Part shown: positions 17,985 to 27,913 of the stretch, piece after piece
How the letters are laid out: each line of letters begins with the position of its first letter
Numbering within the stretch: the stretch's first letter is position 1
Assembly (NCBI GenBank): GCA_937897325.1
Contig: CALCOY010000097.1
Coordinates: forward strand, 46,516 to 110,515
Origin: an uncultured Shimia sp.
Lineage (GTDB): Bacteria; Pseudomonadota; Alphaproteobacteria; Rhodobacterales; Rhodobacteraceae
Direction: 5' to 3'
Length of the DNA stretch: 64,000 bases
Notes under the pieces: generated by a model
What the model saw: only the letters and a program-made list of their open reading frames with translations
Told to the model about the DNA's origin: nothing
The model's database searches: none
Program-made: the position numbers and the translations under genes

Positions 17985-18171
17985 GGGTTCGATGTCCTCT
18001 CATTTGATCGAACGAGGACAGAAAGATCATGCGGTTCTTCACGCATCCGGCTGTCCCCAAGGTGTCTTGGTCAGCTGCCGCTATTGCGACAGCCCGTCAC
18101 CCTGACATTATGTCTCACGGGAACTTGGTACAATACCGCAAAGACATTGGTGTCTCTAGGTCCCTAAGGGA

Positions 18172-19020
18172 TCAGGCCCTGCGGCCGGTGGCCTGTTTTT
18201 GCGGAGCCTCGCCAAAGATCCATGCGGGCCGGATGGAAGGGGCACCGAAAAAATAGCCCTGCAGGCAGTCGACGCCGAGATCGGTGAGCCTGGCTGCATC
18301 CTCACCGCGTTCGACCCCTTCGGCGACGATCAACATATCGAAGTGCCGCCCGATCGAGACCATGGCCTTGACCAATGCCTCACAGTCAAGATCGTTGGCT
18401 ATCCCGTGACAGAATTGTCCATCGATCTTCAGCACGTCGAACAGGAAGTCCTTGAAATGGCGAAGGGCCGTGTAGCCAGCCCCGAAATCGTCAAGCGCAA
18501 AGCAGATGCCCTTGCGGGACAAGCGATCCATGAAGTTTGCGGTGACTTCGGGCTGGTCCATGGCCGAACCCTCTGTAATCTCCAGGATGAGACGAGCACC
18601 CACGCTTTCATCTTTGCGCAACCATTGCTTGAGCGTGTGCATCCAGCGCTCATATCCGATCGACCGGGCCGACATGTTGATGCTCAATCGCAATTCCGGG
18701 TGTTTGTGCAGGGCCTCTAACCCCATTCCAAGTGATAGCACATCAATGTCGCGGCCCAGTTCGGTTGTTTCGATGGAACCCATAAATTCGCGAGCCGGGA
18801 TGATCCGACCGGTTTCGTCCATGATCCGAATGAGACCCTCATAAAACCCGACGCGGCCTGGTTCCTGGGCGACCATGATCGGCTGGTAGGCAAGCATGGT
18901 TTGCTTATGCGCGACCGCCTCCTTGACCATTGTCATGACATTTCGATCCCGCGCGGAGACAGCCGCGTTGAGCGGCGTCTGAGAATCGTACATGCCTTTT
19001 GCAAATCGCCCTTTTCGCAT
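18172..19020 (-). CDS. EAL-domain protein, probable c-di-GMP phosphodiesterase
   Basis: The 282-residue protein is essentially one EAL domain. The signature appears as YEGLIR, with NMSARS, LEITEGSA, DDFGAGYTALRHF, DVLKIDG, IVAEGVE and LQGYFFGAP following in order. Metal-binding and catalytic Glu, Asn, Asp and Lys positions are kept, so it is likely active in hydrolysing cyclic di-GMP. No sensor domain or membrane segment is seen; it may be cytosolic and stand-alone. A GTG at 19056 is an alternative start, and the ribosome-binding site does not settle the choice. Confidence 0.88.
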   Translation of the reverse strand: MRKGRFAKGMYDSQTPLNAAVSARDRNVMTMVKEAVAHKQTMLAYQPIMVAQEPGRVGFYEGLIRIMDETGRIIPAREFMGSIETTELGRDIDVLSLGMGLEALHKHPELRLSINMSARSIGYERWMHTLKQWLRKDESVGARLILEITEGSAMDQPEVTANFMDRLSRKGICFALDDFGAGYTALRHFKDFLFDVLKIDGQFCHGIANDLDCEALVKAMVSIGRHFDMLIVAEGVERGEDAARLTDLGVDCLQGYFFGAPSIRPAWIFGEAPQKQATGRRA

Positions 19021-19140
19021 TGCTTGTCCGGATATCTCCTGTCGCGTTGGCCGCACAATGACGCTGAAAGTGTAAAGAAGCTCTTTACCGCAGGGCGGTT
19101 CCGGCCACAGTCTCGACCCTTATCAAACGGAGTGTTGCGC

Positions 19141-19728
19141 ATGTCTGAACGGTGCGGTTGGGCGGGGCCCGACGAGATATACATCACCTATCACGACACC
19201 GAATGGGGCGTCCCCGAATGGGACAGCCGTACCCTGTGGGAGAAGCTCATACTAGATGGTTTCCAGGCCGGGCTCAGCTGGATTACCATATTGAAAAAAC
19301 GTGATAACTTTCGCTCTGCCTTTGCGGGTTTCGATCCCAATGTGATCGCAGAGTGGGGGGAGCCGGATGTTCTGCGCCTGCTTTCAAACCCGGGAATCAT
19401 CCGACATCGGGGCAAGATCGAAGCGACGATCGGTAATGCGCGTGCTTGGCAGGCCATCGAAAAAGAGGGTGGATTTGATACGTATCTTTGGGATTATCTG
19501 GACGGCAGCCCCCTCCAGAACCATTGGAAAAACCTGGGCGAGGTGCCTGCATATACGCCCTTGTCAGAGGCGATTTCAAAGGATCTGAAAAAGCGCGGGT
19601 TCCGTTTCTGTGGCCCGACAATTGTCTATGCATTCATGCAGGCCACAGGGCTGATCAACGATCATCTGGTTGGCTGCCCCCGCCACGCCGACTGTGCTGC
19701 GATGGCCCAAAAACCGGCATCTGCATGA
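19141..19728 (+). CDS. tag: DNA-3-methyladenine glycosylase I
   Basis: The 195-residue protein matches the Tag family: SERCGWAGPDEIYITYHDTE at the start with zinc-binding Cys, DTEWGVPEWD, LDGFQAGLSWITILKKRDN, and FRFCGPTIVYAFMQATGLIN followed by GCPRH with the second zinc ligands. It excises 3-methyladenine from alkylated DNA. CGGAGTG lies just before the ATG at 19141; the longer upstream frame has no support. It is divergent from the EAL gene. Confidence 0.95.
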   Translation: MSERCGWAGPDEIYITYHDTEWGVPEWDSRTLWEKLILDGFQAGLSWITILKKRDNFRSAFAGFDPNVIAEWGEPDVLRLLSNPGIIRHRGKIEATIGNARAWQAIEKEGGFDTYLWDYLDGSPLQNHWKNLGEVPAYTPLSEAISKDLKKRGFRFCGPTIVYAFMQATGLINDHLVGCPRHADCAAMAQKPASA

Positions 19729-19907
19729 CGTCGGTATTATGTCGGTATCCCGCACCGACGATGCGCGGGGATTCAGGCGATTGACTCTGTCGCAGGTGCT
19801 GCTAAAAGCGCATCTTCATTGGTGTTGGTGGCCCTCGTAAGGGGATGCCTGTCGGGTCTTTGGATCAGAGGACAACGCCCTTTTGACGCAACAAAAGGAG
19901 ATCAGCC

Positions 19908-20528
19908 GTGACCAAACGCACGTCTGCCAAGTACAAGATTGATCGCCGTATGGGCGAAAACATCTGGGGCCGCCCCAAATCCCCTGTCAACCGTCGCGAA
20001 TATGGCCCCGGCCAGCATGGTCAGCGCCGCAAGGGCAAACTGTCCGATTTCGGTATCCAACTGCGCGCCAAGCAGAAGCTCAAGGGATACTACGGCGACC
20101 TGACCGAAAAGCAATTCCGCCGCATTTACGCCGAAGCGGAGCGTGTCAAGGGAGACACCGGTGAGAACCTGATTGGTCTGCTCGAGCGCCGCCTTGATGC
20201 TGTCGTCTACCGTGCGAAATTCGTGGCCACCGTCTTTGCGGCACGTCAGTTTGTGAACCACAAGCATGTGCGCGTGAACGGTCGGGTTGTGAACATCCCG
20301 TCCTACCGTGTCAAGGAAGGTGACGTTATCGAGGTGCGGGACCGCTCCAAACAAATGACGACGCTGCTTGAGGCGGTGCAACTGCCTGAGCGTGATGTGC
20401 CAGACTATATAGACGCAGACCATTCGAAGATGACGGCCACATTCGTGCGCACGCCTGCACTTGGTGACGTGCCTTATCCCGTCATGATGGAACCAAACCT
20501 CGTCGTGGAATTCTACGCCAAGAACTGA
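19908..20528 (+). CDS. rpsD: 30S ribosomal protein S4
   Basis: The 206-residue protein matches S4 throughout: [51 protein letters not shown] and the S4 RNA-binding domain [20 protein letters not shown]. It nucleates 30S assembly on 16S rRNA. The start codon is GTG, preceded by a strong AAAAGGAGAT at 19893-19902. It stands alone with its own terminator, unlike the alpha-operon position in enterobacteria. Confidence 0.98.
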   Translation: MTKRTSAKYKIDRRMGENIWGRPKSPVNRREYGPGQHGQRRKGKLSDFGIQLRAKQKLKGYYGDLTEKQFRRIYAEAERVKGDTGENLIGLLERRLDAVVYRAKFVATVFAARQFVNHKHVRVNGRVVNIPSYRVKEGDVIEVRDRSKQMTTLLEAVQLPERDVPDYIDADHSKMTATFVRTPALGDVPYPVMMEPNLVVEFYAKN

Positions 20529-20548
20529 CCTTGGCATCTTCCAAACCC

Positions 20549-20584
20549 AAAGGGCCGCGACGGGAAAACCGCTGCGGCCCTTTT
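20549..20584 (+). terminator. Rho-independent terminator of rpsD
   Basis: AAAGGGCCGC and GCGGCCCTTT pair around a loop with GGGAAAACC, followed by TTTT. It begins about 20 bases after the rpsD stop. Confidence 0.93.
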
Positions 20585-20649
20585 CATTTCCGGGCTTTCA
20601 TGAGGCCCGACGCACCGTTAGAACGGACGAACGCATGAAGGACACCGAT

Positions 20650-21735
20650 ATGAGCCAGCCCACGCCGCAACCCGGCATCATGGACATCGCGCTTTATCAA
20701 AGCGGTGCTTCCAAGATTGATGGCGTGTCCGATGCCGTGAAACTAAGCGCGAATGAAAACCCTTTTGGTCCCAGCCCTGCAGCGATCAGCGCGTTTGAGA
20801 CAGCCTCGCGGGAATTGCACCGCTATCCTTCGACCGATCATGCAGACTTGCGCGCAGCCCTGGGAGAGGTTCATGGGTTGGAGCCGGATCGGATCATCTG
20901 CGGCGTCGGTTCGGACGAAGTGCTGCAGATGATCGCGAGCGCCTACGCAGGGCCAGGGGATGAGGTGATCCTGACAGAGCACGGCTTTTCTCTTTATCCG
21001 ATCCTTGCGCGGATGGTTGGTGCCACACCACTCACCGTGCCCGAGGCAGAACGGGTTGTGGATGTGGATGCTATTCTTGGGGCCTTGACCGACAGGACAC
21101 GTATCGTTTTCATAGCCAACCCGGCCAATCCAACAGGTACGATGCTGGGCGGGAACGAGATGAAGCGGCTCGCAGCTGGCCTGCCGGATCACGTCGTGCT
21201 GGTCCATGACGGGGCCTATGCCGAATGCGAAGAGGGGTTTGACGGCGGTGCGAGCCTTGCCGATGCACATGCCAATGTCATCATGACGCGCACATTCTCG
21301 AAGATCTATGGGCTGGGCGGTTTGCGCATCGGGTGGGGCTATGCCCAGCACGACATCATCGATGTGCTTAATCGTGTGCGCCAGCCTTTCAATCTGTCGA
21401 ATGCCCAGCTTGCTGCGGCCGAAGCGGCCGTGCGCGATGCGGATTACACTGCGTGGTGCCGGGCCGAAAACACCCGGCTGCGAGCCTGGCTGCGGGCCGA
21501 ACTGGCGGCTTGCGACGTGCCGACGGATAAGTCGCACACCAACTTTCTGCTGGCCCGCTTCGCTGACAGGGCCGAAGCGGAGGCTTGCGATGCGTTTCTG
21601 AAAGCACGCGGCCTTATCGTGCGTGGCGTCGCGGGTTACGGTTTGCCGAATGCGCTGCGCATCACGGTTGGGGATGAGCCGTCCTGCCGACGATTGATCG
21701 AGGCGATGCAGGCCTTCAAGGCAGGTCAGGCGTGA
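20650..21735 (+). CDS. hisC: Histidinol-phosphate / aromatic aminotransferase
   Basis: The 361-residue fold-type I aminotransferase has [19 protein letters not shown] near the N-terminus, [14 protein letters not shown], and the PLP-binding lysine in [19 protein letters not shown]. It transaminates imidazole-acetol phosphate in histidine synthesis. Its overlap (GTGA) with a prephenate/arogenate dehydrogenase suggests that it may also work on aromatic amino acids, as HisC does in other bacteria. ATG 20650 has AAGGA 8 bases upstream; ATG 20635 lacks one. Confidence 0.92.
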   Translation: MSQPTPQPGIMDIALYQSGASKIDGVSDAVKLSANENPFGPSPAAISAFETASRELHRYPSTDHADLRAALGEVHGLEPDRIICGVGSDEVLQMIASAYAGPGDEVILTEHGFSLYPILARMVGATPLTVPEAERVVDVDAILGALTDRTRIVFIANPANPTGTMLGGNEMKRLAAGLPDHVVLVHDGAYAECEEGFDGGASLADAHANVIMTRTFSKIYGLGGLRIGWGYAQHDIIDVLNRVRQPFNLSNAQLAAAEAAVRDADYTAWCRAENTRLRAWLRAELAACDVPTDKSHTNFLLARFADRAEAEACDAFLKARGLIVRGVAGYGLPNALRITVGDEPSCRRLIEAMQAFKAGQA

Positions 21736-22643
21736 TTTATCAAAGGGTTGCACTGATTGGTCTCGGTCTGATTGCCTCGTCCATGTTTTGGGCGATGAAA
21801 CGCGGCGGGCTCGCAGGTGAGATTGCGGGTTATGCGCGGTCGGAGGCGACACGCGCCACGGCCCGGCGGATTGGCCTGTGTGATCTGGTCTGCGAAAGTG
21901 CCGCCGAGGCCGTTATAGGCGCAGATCTGATCGTGCTCTGTGTGCCGGTCGGTGTGATGGGGGCTGTGACGGCCGAGATCGCGCCCCATCTGAAACCCGG
22001 CGCTACGATCACGGATGTTGGCTCGGTCAAGCGAGAGGTCATCGACAGTGTATCTCCGCATTTGCCGGACAATGTTCATTTCGTGCCGGGCCACCCGCTC
22101 GCCGGGACCGAGCATTCGGGGCCGGAGGCAGGTTTTGCGGAGCTTTTTGACAATCGTTGGTGCCTGCTGGTGCCCCCCGTCGGCACGGATGCACAGGCTA
22201 TCGACCGCCTGCAAAAGCTGTGGGAGGGCCTTGGATCGAACGTGGAAGTGATGGGTGCCGATCACCATGATCTTGTCCTTGCTGTTACCAGCCATGCGCC
22301 GCACCTGATCGCTTACACGATGGTCGGCGTTGCCGATGATCTGCGGCGGGTGACCGACAGCGAGGTCATCAAGTATTCGGCTGCAGGCTTTCGCGACTTT
22401 ACCCGTATTGCGGCCAGCGACCCGACGATGTGGCGCGATGTGTTTCTAACAAACAAGGACGCGACGCTCGAGATCTTGGGGCGCTTCACAGAGGAACTGT
22501 TTGCCCTCCAACGGGCGATCAGGACGGGCGATGGCGATCACCTCTTTGCTTATTTCACCCGCACCCGGGCCGTTCGTCGCGGGATTATCGAAGCGGGGCA
22601 GGACACAGATGCCCCTGATTTTGGGCGGGGGGCGGGGCGATGA
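21732..22643 (+). CDS. tyrC: Prephenate/arogenate dehydrogenase
   Basis: The 303-residue protein begins with a Rossmann motif [18 protein letters not shown] and has [33 protein letters not shown] and the catalytic-type [13 protein letters not shown]. These are family marks of the TyrA/TyrC dehydrogenases that oxidatively decarboxylate prephenate or arogenate on the way to tyrosine. No chorismate mutase domain is present. The start is GTG inside the hisC stop, so translation is coupled. The next gene starts with a similar ATGA overlap. Confidence 0.93.
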   Translation: MIYQRVALIGLGLIASSMFWAMKRGGLAGEIAGYARSEATRATARRIGLCDLVCESAAEAVIGADLIVLCVPVGVMGAVTAEIAPHLKPGATITDVGSVKREVIDSVSPHLPDNVHFVPGHPLAGTEHSGPEAGFAELFDNRWCLLVPPVGTDAQAIDRLQKLWEGLGSNVEVMGADHHDLVLAVTSHAPHLIAYTMVGVADDLRRVTDSEVIKYSAAGFRDFTRIAASDPTMWRDVFLTNKDATLEILGRFTEELFALQRAIRTGDGDHLFAYFTRTRAVRRGIIEAGQDTDAPDFGRGAGR

Positions 22644-23383
22644 TGCGCGCCGTTTTGATGTTGTTGATGCTGAATGGCGGTGTGGCGCTGGCGGAACGTG
22701 ATGATCCCGTGCGGCCCACGGCCCGGCCCCTGGTTGAAGTGGCGGCTGTGCAGGTGCGCCCGCAGATCCGTCCAGAGATCAAAGCGTTGTCGTTGCGACC
22801 ACTGGTCCGCCCCAAATCTCTGGAACAAAAGGCGATGGCCAAGCGCCGGGCGGTAAGGCGTGGGTCGGTCTGTGGAGACGTGGATCTTCAGGGTGAGGTC
22901 GTCGGCGCGGTGCCGGGACGGATCCGGGGATGCGGCATTCCGGATGCGATCCGTCTGAAATCCGTGGCGGGCGTTCGGCTGAGCCAGGAGGCGCTGATGG
23001 ATTGTCGCACGGCGGTCGCGCTCAAGACCTGGGTAAACAACGGCGCGAAACCGGCTTTGCAAAGCATCGGTGGTGGGCTGGACCGGCTTCGGGTGGCGGC
23101 CCATTATTCCTGCCGCACCCGCAACAACCAGCCCGGCGCCAAGATTTCAGAGCATGGGAAGGGTCGGGCGATCGACATCTCGGCCTTTTACCTGCGGGAC
23201 GGCACCGAGGTTTCGGTGCTGACTGGTTGGAATGCGCGGTCGACATCGCGGGCGATGCGGCAGATGCACCGTGCCGCTTGCGGGCCTTTCGGCACAGTTC
23301 TCGGCCCGGAATCAGATCGCTTTCACCGCGACCACTTCCATTTCGACACTGCGCAACATCGGGGCGGTGCTTACTGTCGTTAG
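22640..23383 (+). CDS. Extensin-like family exported protein
   Basis: The 247-residue protein starts with a signal peptide ([18 protein letters not shown]) followed by a proline/arginine-rich linker. The extensin-like C-terminal domain carries CGIPDAIRLKSVAGVRL, AHYSCRTRNNQPGAKISEH, GRAIDISAFYL and RFHRDHFHFD. The His/Asp pattern resembles D-Ala-D-Ala peptidase-like zinc sites, so a murein-related periplasmic role is plausible. It overlaps tyrC by 4 bases and converges with the DUF2125 gene by a 4-base overlap. Confidence 0.88.
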   Translation: MMRAVLMLLMLNGGVALAERDDPVRPTARPLVEVAAVQVRPQIRPEIKALSLRPLVRPKSLEQKAMAKRRAVRRGSVCGDVDLQGEVVGAVPGRIRGCGIPDAIRLKSVAGVRLSQEALMDCRTAVALKTWVNNGAKPALQSIGGGLDRLRVAAHYSCRTRNNQPGAKISEHGKGRAIDISAFYLRDGTEVSVLTGWNARSTSRAMRQMHRAACGPFGTVLGPESDRFHRDHFHFDTAQHRGGAYCR

Positions 23384-24381
23384 CGAATAACCAGCCTTGG
23401 CGCAGGGCCGATGGGCAGGATGCCGACGGCCATGAACCCGCCTGCGAGGTTCAACTGAACGTCCAGTGACGCAGGGTTGCCCGACAGGCCAGCGAGCATT
23501 GACAGACCCCGCTCTGCCTCTAACCGCATCCGCGGGCTGAGGATCCCAGCCGTCTCGGCGAGATCCAGCATGCGCGGCCAGTTCTCGGCCTGAAGGTTGA
23601 GCCGCCCTGTCGGAACGCCGCTTTCATCAATTGTCAGGTCTGCTGCGAGGTTGATCCGAAGATCGCTCCAAGCGGCCTCTGCCAGATCCAGTACGATACG
23701 CCTGGGTTGCGGGCGCATGTCCTCCAACGCGCGCCGGTCCCAGGGGCGGTCGAAGGTGATATTGGCCTGCATCTCCAGCCGGTCAAAAGTCAGCGGCCAA
23801 TCGTCGGGCAAGCCCATGGCGGCGCGGGGCACATCGCCCGGCCGGAAAGCTGCGGCGCTCAGGTTGATCTCATATCGTTCGGACACGTCGCCCTGAAGCG
23901 CCGAGAGGACGAGCGTGTCGGCCTGCACCAGTGCGCCCGCCCGATCGGTGAGGCCCCAAGCCCCCGCAGTGAGGCTGAGCGTCTCTAACTCCAACGCTGT
24001 TCCAGGCCGCAAACGTAGGTTTGCAGCGCCATCGGCCATGGTCAGAAAGGATCGACCTTGTGGTGAGGCGAGCATCATTGGTGCTGCGGGCAGATCCAAG
24101 GTCACGTCGCCTGGCCACCAGATGGGTGAGGAAAAGCGGAGGTCTTCCGCCTCGAATGCAAGCCCGGTCGCTGGGTCGGCCAAGGCGGGTTCTTGGATCC
24201 GCGCGACAATGCGGGTCGGGTCGCCGTCGCCCGTCACGGCTGCGTAGTCCGCTTGCCAGCCCTCCGCCGCGCGGGCTTCAAACCAGGCTGCGATGCCGCT
24301 TCGCAGGCCATAGCCCGCCATCGCCCACCACCCGGCCCAGAGCACACACAGAACCACCAAGAGACCCAAGAGCTTGCGCAT
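23380..24381 (-). CDS. DUF2125 domain-containing exported protein
   Basis: The 333-residue protein has an N-terminal hydrophobic anchor or signal (residues about 3-24). The rest looks like a beta-rich repeat domain of DUF2125, with segments such as AEDLRFSSPIWWPGDVTLDL and the final GGFMAVGILPIGPAPRLVIR. The function of this alphaproteobacterial family is not known; a periplasmic face is inferred from the anchor. It is divergent from the chaC gene. Confidence 0.8.
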   Translation of the reverse strand: MRKLLGLLVVLCVLWAGWWAMAGYGLRSGIAAWFEARAAEGWQADYAAVTGDGDPTRIVARIQEPALADPATGLAFEAEDLRFSSPIWWPGDVTLDLPAAPMMLASPQGRSFLTMADGAANLRLRPGTALELETLSLTAGAWGLTDRAGALVQADTLVLSALQGDVSERYEINLSAAAFRPGDVPRAAMGLPDDWPLTFDRLEMQANITFDRPWDRRALEDMRPQPRRIVLDLAEAAWSDLRINLAADLTIDESGVPTGRLNLQAENWPRMLDLAETAGILSPRMRLEAERGLSMLAGLSGNPASLDVQLNLAGGFMAVGILPIGPAPRLVIR

Positions 24382-24446
24382 GCTTGCCCCTTTCCATTGC
24401 CTGCAAAATCCGGTCTACCCCATGCTGGCAGGAAAGGACCAGCGTG

Positions 24447-24977
24447 ATGAGCTTGTGGGTGTTCGGCTACGGTAGCCTTCTGTGGAATCCTGGATTTGAC
24501 GTGGTCGAAAGCGTCGTGGCACGCGCCACGGGCTATGCCCGGTCGTTCTGCATGCGCTCAATCCACCATCGCGGCACCGAAACCGACCCCGGCCTTGTTC
24601 TTGCGCTGGATGAACAGCCCGGCGCACATTGCCAGGGGCTTGCCCTGCGCGCGGCGCCGGGCACAGAAAAGGCGACCATCACCTATCTGCGCGAACGCGA
24701 ACTGATCTCCTCCGCGTATCTGGAGCGGGACCTGACCATTCGGCTGATCGACGGGCGGCAGGTCGGGGCATTGACTTACGTGATTGATCCCGAACACGAT
24801 CAATATTGCGGCGGTCTGCCTTTGGAAGAGCAGGCACATATCATCGCCAAAGCAGTGGGCGGGCGCGGGCCCAACAGCCAATATCTTTTCAACACTGCGC
24901 AACACCTGCATGAAATGGGCATCGCCGATGACGATCTGGACTGGCTTTCCACACGGGTTCGTGCGCTAGTGCCATAA
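24447..24977 (+). CDS. Gamma-glutamylcyclotransferase, ChaC-like
   Basis: The 176-residue protein has the glycine-rich FGYGSLLWNPGF loop at the start, FCMRSIHHRGT, and RERELISSAYLERDL, in which a conserved Glu is the likely general acid/base. ChaC enzymes cleave glutathione to 5-oxoproline and Cys-Gly in the cytosol. AGGAAAGGACC precedes the ATG at 24447. The periplasmic gamma-glutamyltransferase at 47.6-49.5 kb acts on the same substrate class. Confidence 0.92.
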   Translation: MSLWVFGYGSLLWNPGFDVVESVVARATGYARSFCMRSIHHRGTETDPGLVLALDEQPGAHCQGLALRAAPGTEKATITYLRERELISSAYLERDLTIRLIDGRQVGALTYVIDPEHDQYCGGLPLEEQAHIIAKAVGGRGPNSQYLFNTAQHLHEMGIADDDLDWLSTRVRALVP

Positions 24978-25049
24978 ATCCTTGGCGCAAAGGCCCTTTT
25001 GGGGATAGTTTGCGTCCGGGGGCAGAACAGCAGGGGTCACAAAGCCAGA

Positions 25050-26252
25050 ATGGCACAGACCGATACAGAGGCAAGGCCTCAATTCTCTCAGCCGGTGCGG
25101 CAGATCGCGCTTATGCTTCTTGTGCTGGTTCTTTCAGGCTCGGGAGCTTTTCTGGCTTTGCCGCGGGTGCTGCCGGTGTTTCAAGCGAATCCGTATTTGA
25201 ACGGGTTTATCGCTCTGGTCTTCCTGATTGGTGTGATCGCCTGTTTTTGGCAAGTTTTTCAACTGATTGGATCTGTGCGCTGGATCGAACGGTTCGCGTC
25301 TGAAAAGGCCGATCCGAAAGTGACGCCGCCGCCGATGCTGGCCCCCTTGGCGTCGCTGCTGCGGGCGCGTGGCGCGCGGTCCCAACTTTCGGCTTCATCC
25401 ACGCGGTCGATCTTGGATTCCGTGGTCACGCGGATTGAGGAGTCGCGCGAGATAACCCGCTACATCGTATCGATGCTGATCTTCCTGGGTCTCTTGGGCA
25501 CGTTCTATGGACTTGCCACCACGGTCCCTGCGGTTGTCGACACGATCCGCAGTCTCGCCCCACAAGAAGGCGAGGGCGGGGTCGAGGTCTTCAATCGCCT
25601 TATGACGGGGCTTGAGGCGCAACTGGGCGGCATGGGTGTGGCTTTCGCCTCGTCCCTATTGGGCCTTGCCGGGTCGCTGATTGTGGGACTGCTGGAACTG
25701 TTTGCAGGTCATGGTCAAAACCGGTTCTACCGCGAACTTGAGGAATGGCTGAGTTCGATCACGCGGGTAGGCTTTGCTGTCAGCGAAGATGCCAGCCCTG
25801 AAGAAAACGCGGTGGCCAGCCTGATTGATCACATGGCCGAACAGATGGAGGGTCTGCAACAGATATTCCTGCAGTCCGACGAAAACCGCGCCTTGATGGA
25901 TGAACGGCTGTCGCATCTTGCGCAATCGGTTGAAAAGCTTGCCAATCGCGAAGGCGGGGGCGAGACCGAAGAAACCAAGGCCCTAACGCGTGTGGCCGAT
26001 GGACAGGATCGTATCATTGCGATGATGGAGGCCAACGGCGCAGGCGACGGGATCGACGCCGAAAGTCGAATGCGCCTGCGCTCGATCGACGTGCAGATGC
26101 TGCGTATCCTCGAAGAGATTTCGGCTGGGCGGCAGGAAAGCATGGCGGAGCTGCGCACGGATATCTCTGCTCTCGCACAGGCTTTGCGCAGCTCCTCTTC
26201 GACACGTCAGCGCAGCGTCGGACCGGCCCCACGTCGGCAGGGTGAGGGGTAG
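25050..26252 (+). CDS. MotA/TolQ/ExbB-like proton-channel protein
   Basis: The 400-residue protein has TM segments at about residues 20-40, 53-75, 128-150 and 185-210. The MotA/TolQ/ExbB core is seen in ITRYIVSMLIFLGLLGTFYG and LGGMGVAFASSLLGLAGSL, followed by a long helical cytosolic tail with coiled features. It probably uses ion flow to drive its partner, the OmpA-domain protein two bases downstream. ATG 25050 follows a modest CAGGGG site. It is not a flagellar MotA, since length and context differ. Confidence 0.87.
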   Translation: MAQTDTEARPQFSQPVRQIALMLLVLVLSGSGAFLALPRVLPVFQANPYLNGFIALVFLIGVIACFWQVFQLIGSVRWIERFASEKADPKVTPPPMLAPLASLLRARGARSQLSASSTRSILDSVVTRIEESREITRYIVSMLIFLGLLGTFYGLATTVPAVVDTIRSLAPQEGEGGVEVFNRLMTGLEAQLGGMGVAFASSLLGLAGSLIVGLLELFAGHGQNRFYRELEEWLSSITRVGFAVSEDASPEENAVASLIDHMAEQMEGLQQIFLQSDENRALMDERLSHLAQSVEKLANREGGGETEETKALTRVADGQDRIIAMMEANGAGDGIDAESRMRLRSIDVQMLRILEEISAGRQESMAELRTDISALAQALRSSSSTRQRSVGPAPRRQGEG

Positions 26253-26254
26253 CG

Positions 26255-27907
26255 GTGGCTCTTTCGCGCAGGACAGGCCAGCGGTTTCAGGCGGCGATTT
26301 GGCCCGGTTTTGTTGATGCGATGACCGGCCTTTTGCTGGTTCTGATGTTCGTTTTGACTATTTTCATGGTTGTGCAATTCGTGCTGCGCGAGACGATTTC
26401 CGGGCAGGAAAGCGAGCTGGATGCCTTGGCGGGCGAGGTTGCCGCGCTTGCAGATGCCTTGGGTCTTGAAGAACGGCGCGTGTCGGAATTGAGCACAACG
26501 CTGGAATCTGCCCGCGACGAAGTGGCGGAACAGCAAAGCTTGATTGCCACGCTCACTGCGCAACGGGACGCGCAGGCCGACGCGTTGACCCAGGCGCAGA
26601 CACGCATCACCAGCTTTGAGGCCCAGGTTGCAGCTCTGGCGGCGCAACGAGACGGTGCATTGGGGCAGGTTGCGGATCTTGAGCAGGAACAGGCACGGCT
26701 GATGTCGGAACAAGAGGCTTTGAATCTGGCTCTTGCGCAGGCCCGCACGGAGATAAATAGCCAGACGGAAGAAGCACGTCTGGCTGCCGCACGTACGGAG
26801 GCGCTTGAAGCGCTTGTAGCAGAGTTGCGGTCTGAGAACGCGGACAGCGCCGCCGCCACTGCCGCTTTGCAAGAGGATCTGGACAAGACGCAAGAGGCGC
26901 TTAGCGAAGAAGAGGCGGCCCGCCTTGCCGATGTTGCCGCCGCCGAGGCCCTGCGCCAGCGTCTTCAGAATGCCGATACCGAACTGACAGCGATGACGCT
27001 GGCCCTGGAGGAACAGCGCCGCGACGCAGAGGAAACGCTCACCCTTCTGGCTGCGGCCCGCGCCGGTCAGGAAGATCTGGATGCAGCACAATCAAGATTG
27101 GCCGAGGCTGCAACGCAGATCCAGGAACGCGAGACCCTGTTGGCGCTGGCCCGGCAGCAATTGTCGGAAGAAGAAGACATCAGTGCCGAAGCGCGCCGCG
27201 AGGCAGAGCTTCTCAACCAGCAGGTCGCGGCTCTGCGTACGCAACTGAACCAGTTACAGGGATTGTTGGACGAAGCCAATACGCGGGACGAAGAGCGTGA
27301 GGTGCAGTTGCAATCGCTCGGATCCGAACTGAACACGGCCCTGGCCCGTGTCGCCGCGGAAGAGCGCCGCCGCCGCCAGTTGGAAGAGGCTGAGAGGACG
27401 CGACTTGAAGCGGAACGCGACAGGCTCGCCGATGAAAGTCAGAATCTCGCACGCTATCGATCGGAATTCTTCGGACGCTTGCGCGACGTTCTCGGGAATC
27501 AGGAAGGTGTGCGGATCGAGGGTGACCGCTTCGTATTTTCCTCAGAGGTTCTGTTCGCGCCCGGTGACGCGCGGCTGTCAGGCGCGGGGCAGACCGAGGT
27601 TGCCAAGGTCGCCCGAATTCTGCGCAGTGTGGCCAATGAGATCCCGCCTGAAATCGATTGGGTTATCCGGGTCGATGGACACACCGACAACGTGCCATTG
27701 CGCGGCAGTGGCCAGTTTCGTGACAATTGGGAACTTAGCCAAGGGCGCGCTCTTTCAGTGGTCCGTTACATGATCGAAGCATTGGGCATTCCCCCAGATC
27801 GGCTTGCGGCGAATGGTTTCGGCCAGTTCCAGCCCGTCAACCTCGCCGACACACCTGCTGCGCGAGCGCAAAACCGGCGGATCGAGTTGAAGTTTACCGA
27901 GAAGTAG
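26255..27907 (+). CDS. OmpA/MotB-like protein with a long coiled coil
   Basis: The 550-residue protein has one N-terminal TM helix (GFVDAMTGLLLVLMFVLTIF, with Asp near residue 21 just before or in the membrane, as in MotB). About 350 residues of alanine/glutamate-rich coiled coil follow (about 50-400). The C-terminal OmpA-like peptidoglycan-binding domain contains IRVDGHTDNVPLRG, WELSQGRALSVVRYM and RLAANGFGQFQP. The start is GTG, 2 bases after the upstream channel gene. The pair is built like a MotAB or ZorAB stator that could reach across the periplasm to murein. No ZorC, ZorD or ZorE gene is adjacent. Confidence 0.87.
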   Translation: MALSRRTGQRFQAAIWPGFVDAMTGLLLVLMFVLTIFMVVQFVLRETISGQESELDALAGEVAALADALGLEERRVSELSTTLESARDEVAEQQSLIATLTAQRDAQADALTQAQTRITSFEAQVAALAAQRDGALGQVADLEQEQARLMSEQEALNLALAQARTEINSQTEEARLAAARTEALEALVAELRSENADSAAATAALQEDLDKTQEALSEEEAARLADVAAAEALRQRLQNADTELTAMTLALEEQRRDAEETLTLLAAARAGQEDLDAAQSRLAEAATQIQERETLLALARQQLSEEEDISAEARREAELLNQQVAALRTQLNQLQGLLDEANTRDEEREVQLQSLGSELNTALARVAAEERRRRQLEEAERTRLEAERDRLADESQNLARYRSEFFGRLRDVLGNQEGVRIEGDRFVFSSEVLFAPGDARLSGAGQTEVAKVARILRSVANEIPPEIDWVIRVDGHTDNVPLRGSGQFRDNWELSQGRALSVVRYMIEALGIPPDRLAANGFGQFQPVNLADTPAARAQNRRIELKFTEK

Positions 27908-27913
27908 CCCTGC

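Noticed and set aside
25050..27907. Zorya anti-phage system
   Set aside because: Only the ZorA/ZorB-like architecture is present; no ZorC, ZorD or ZorE candidate is adjacent.
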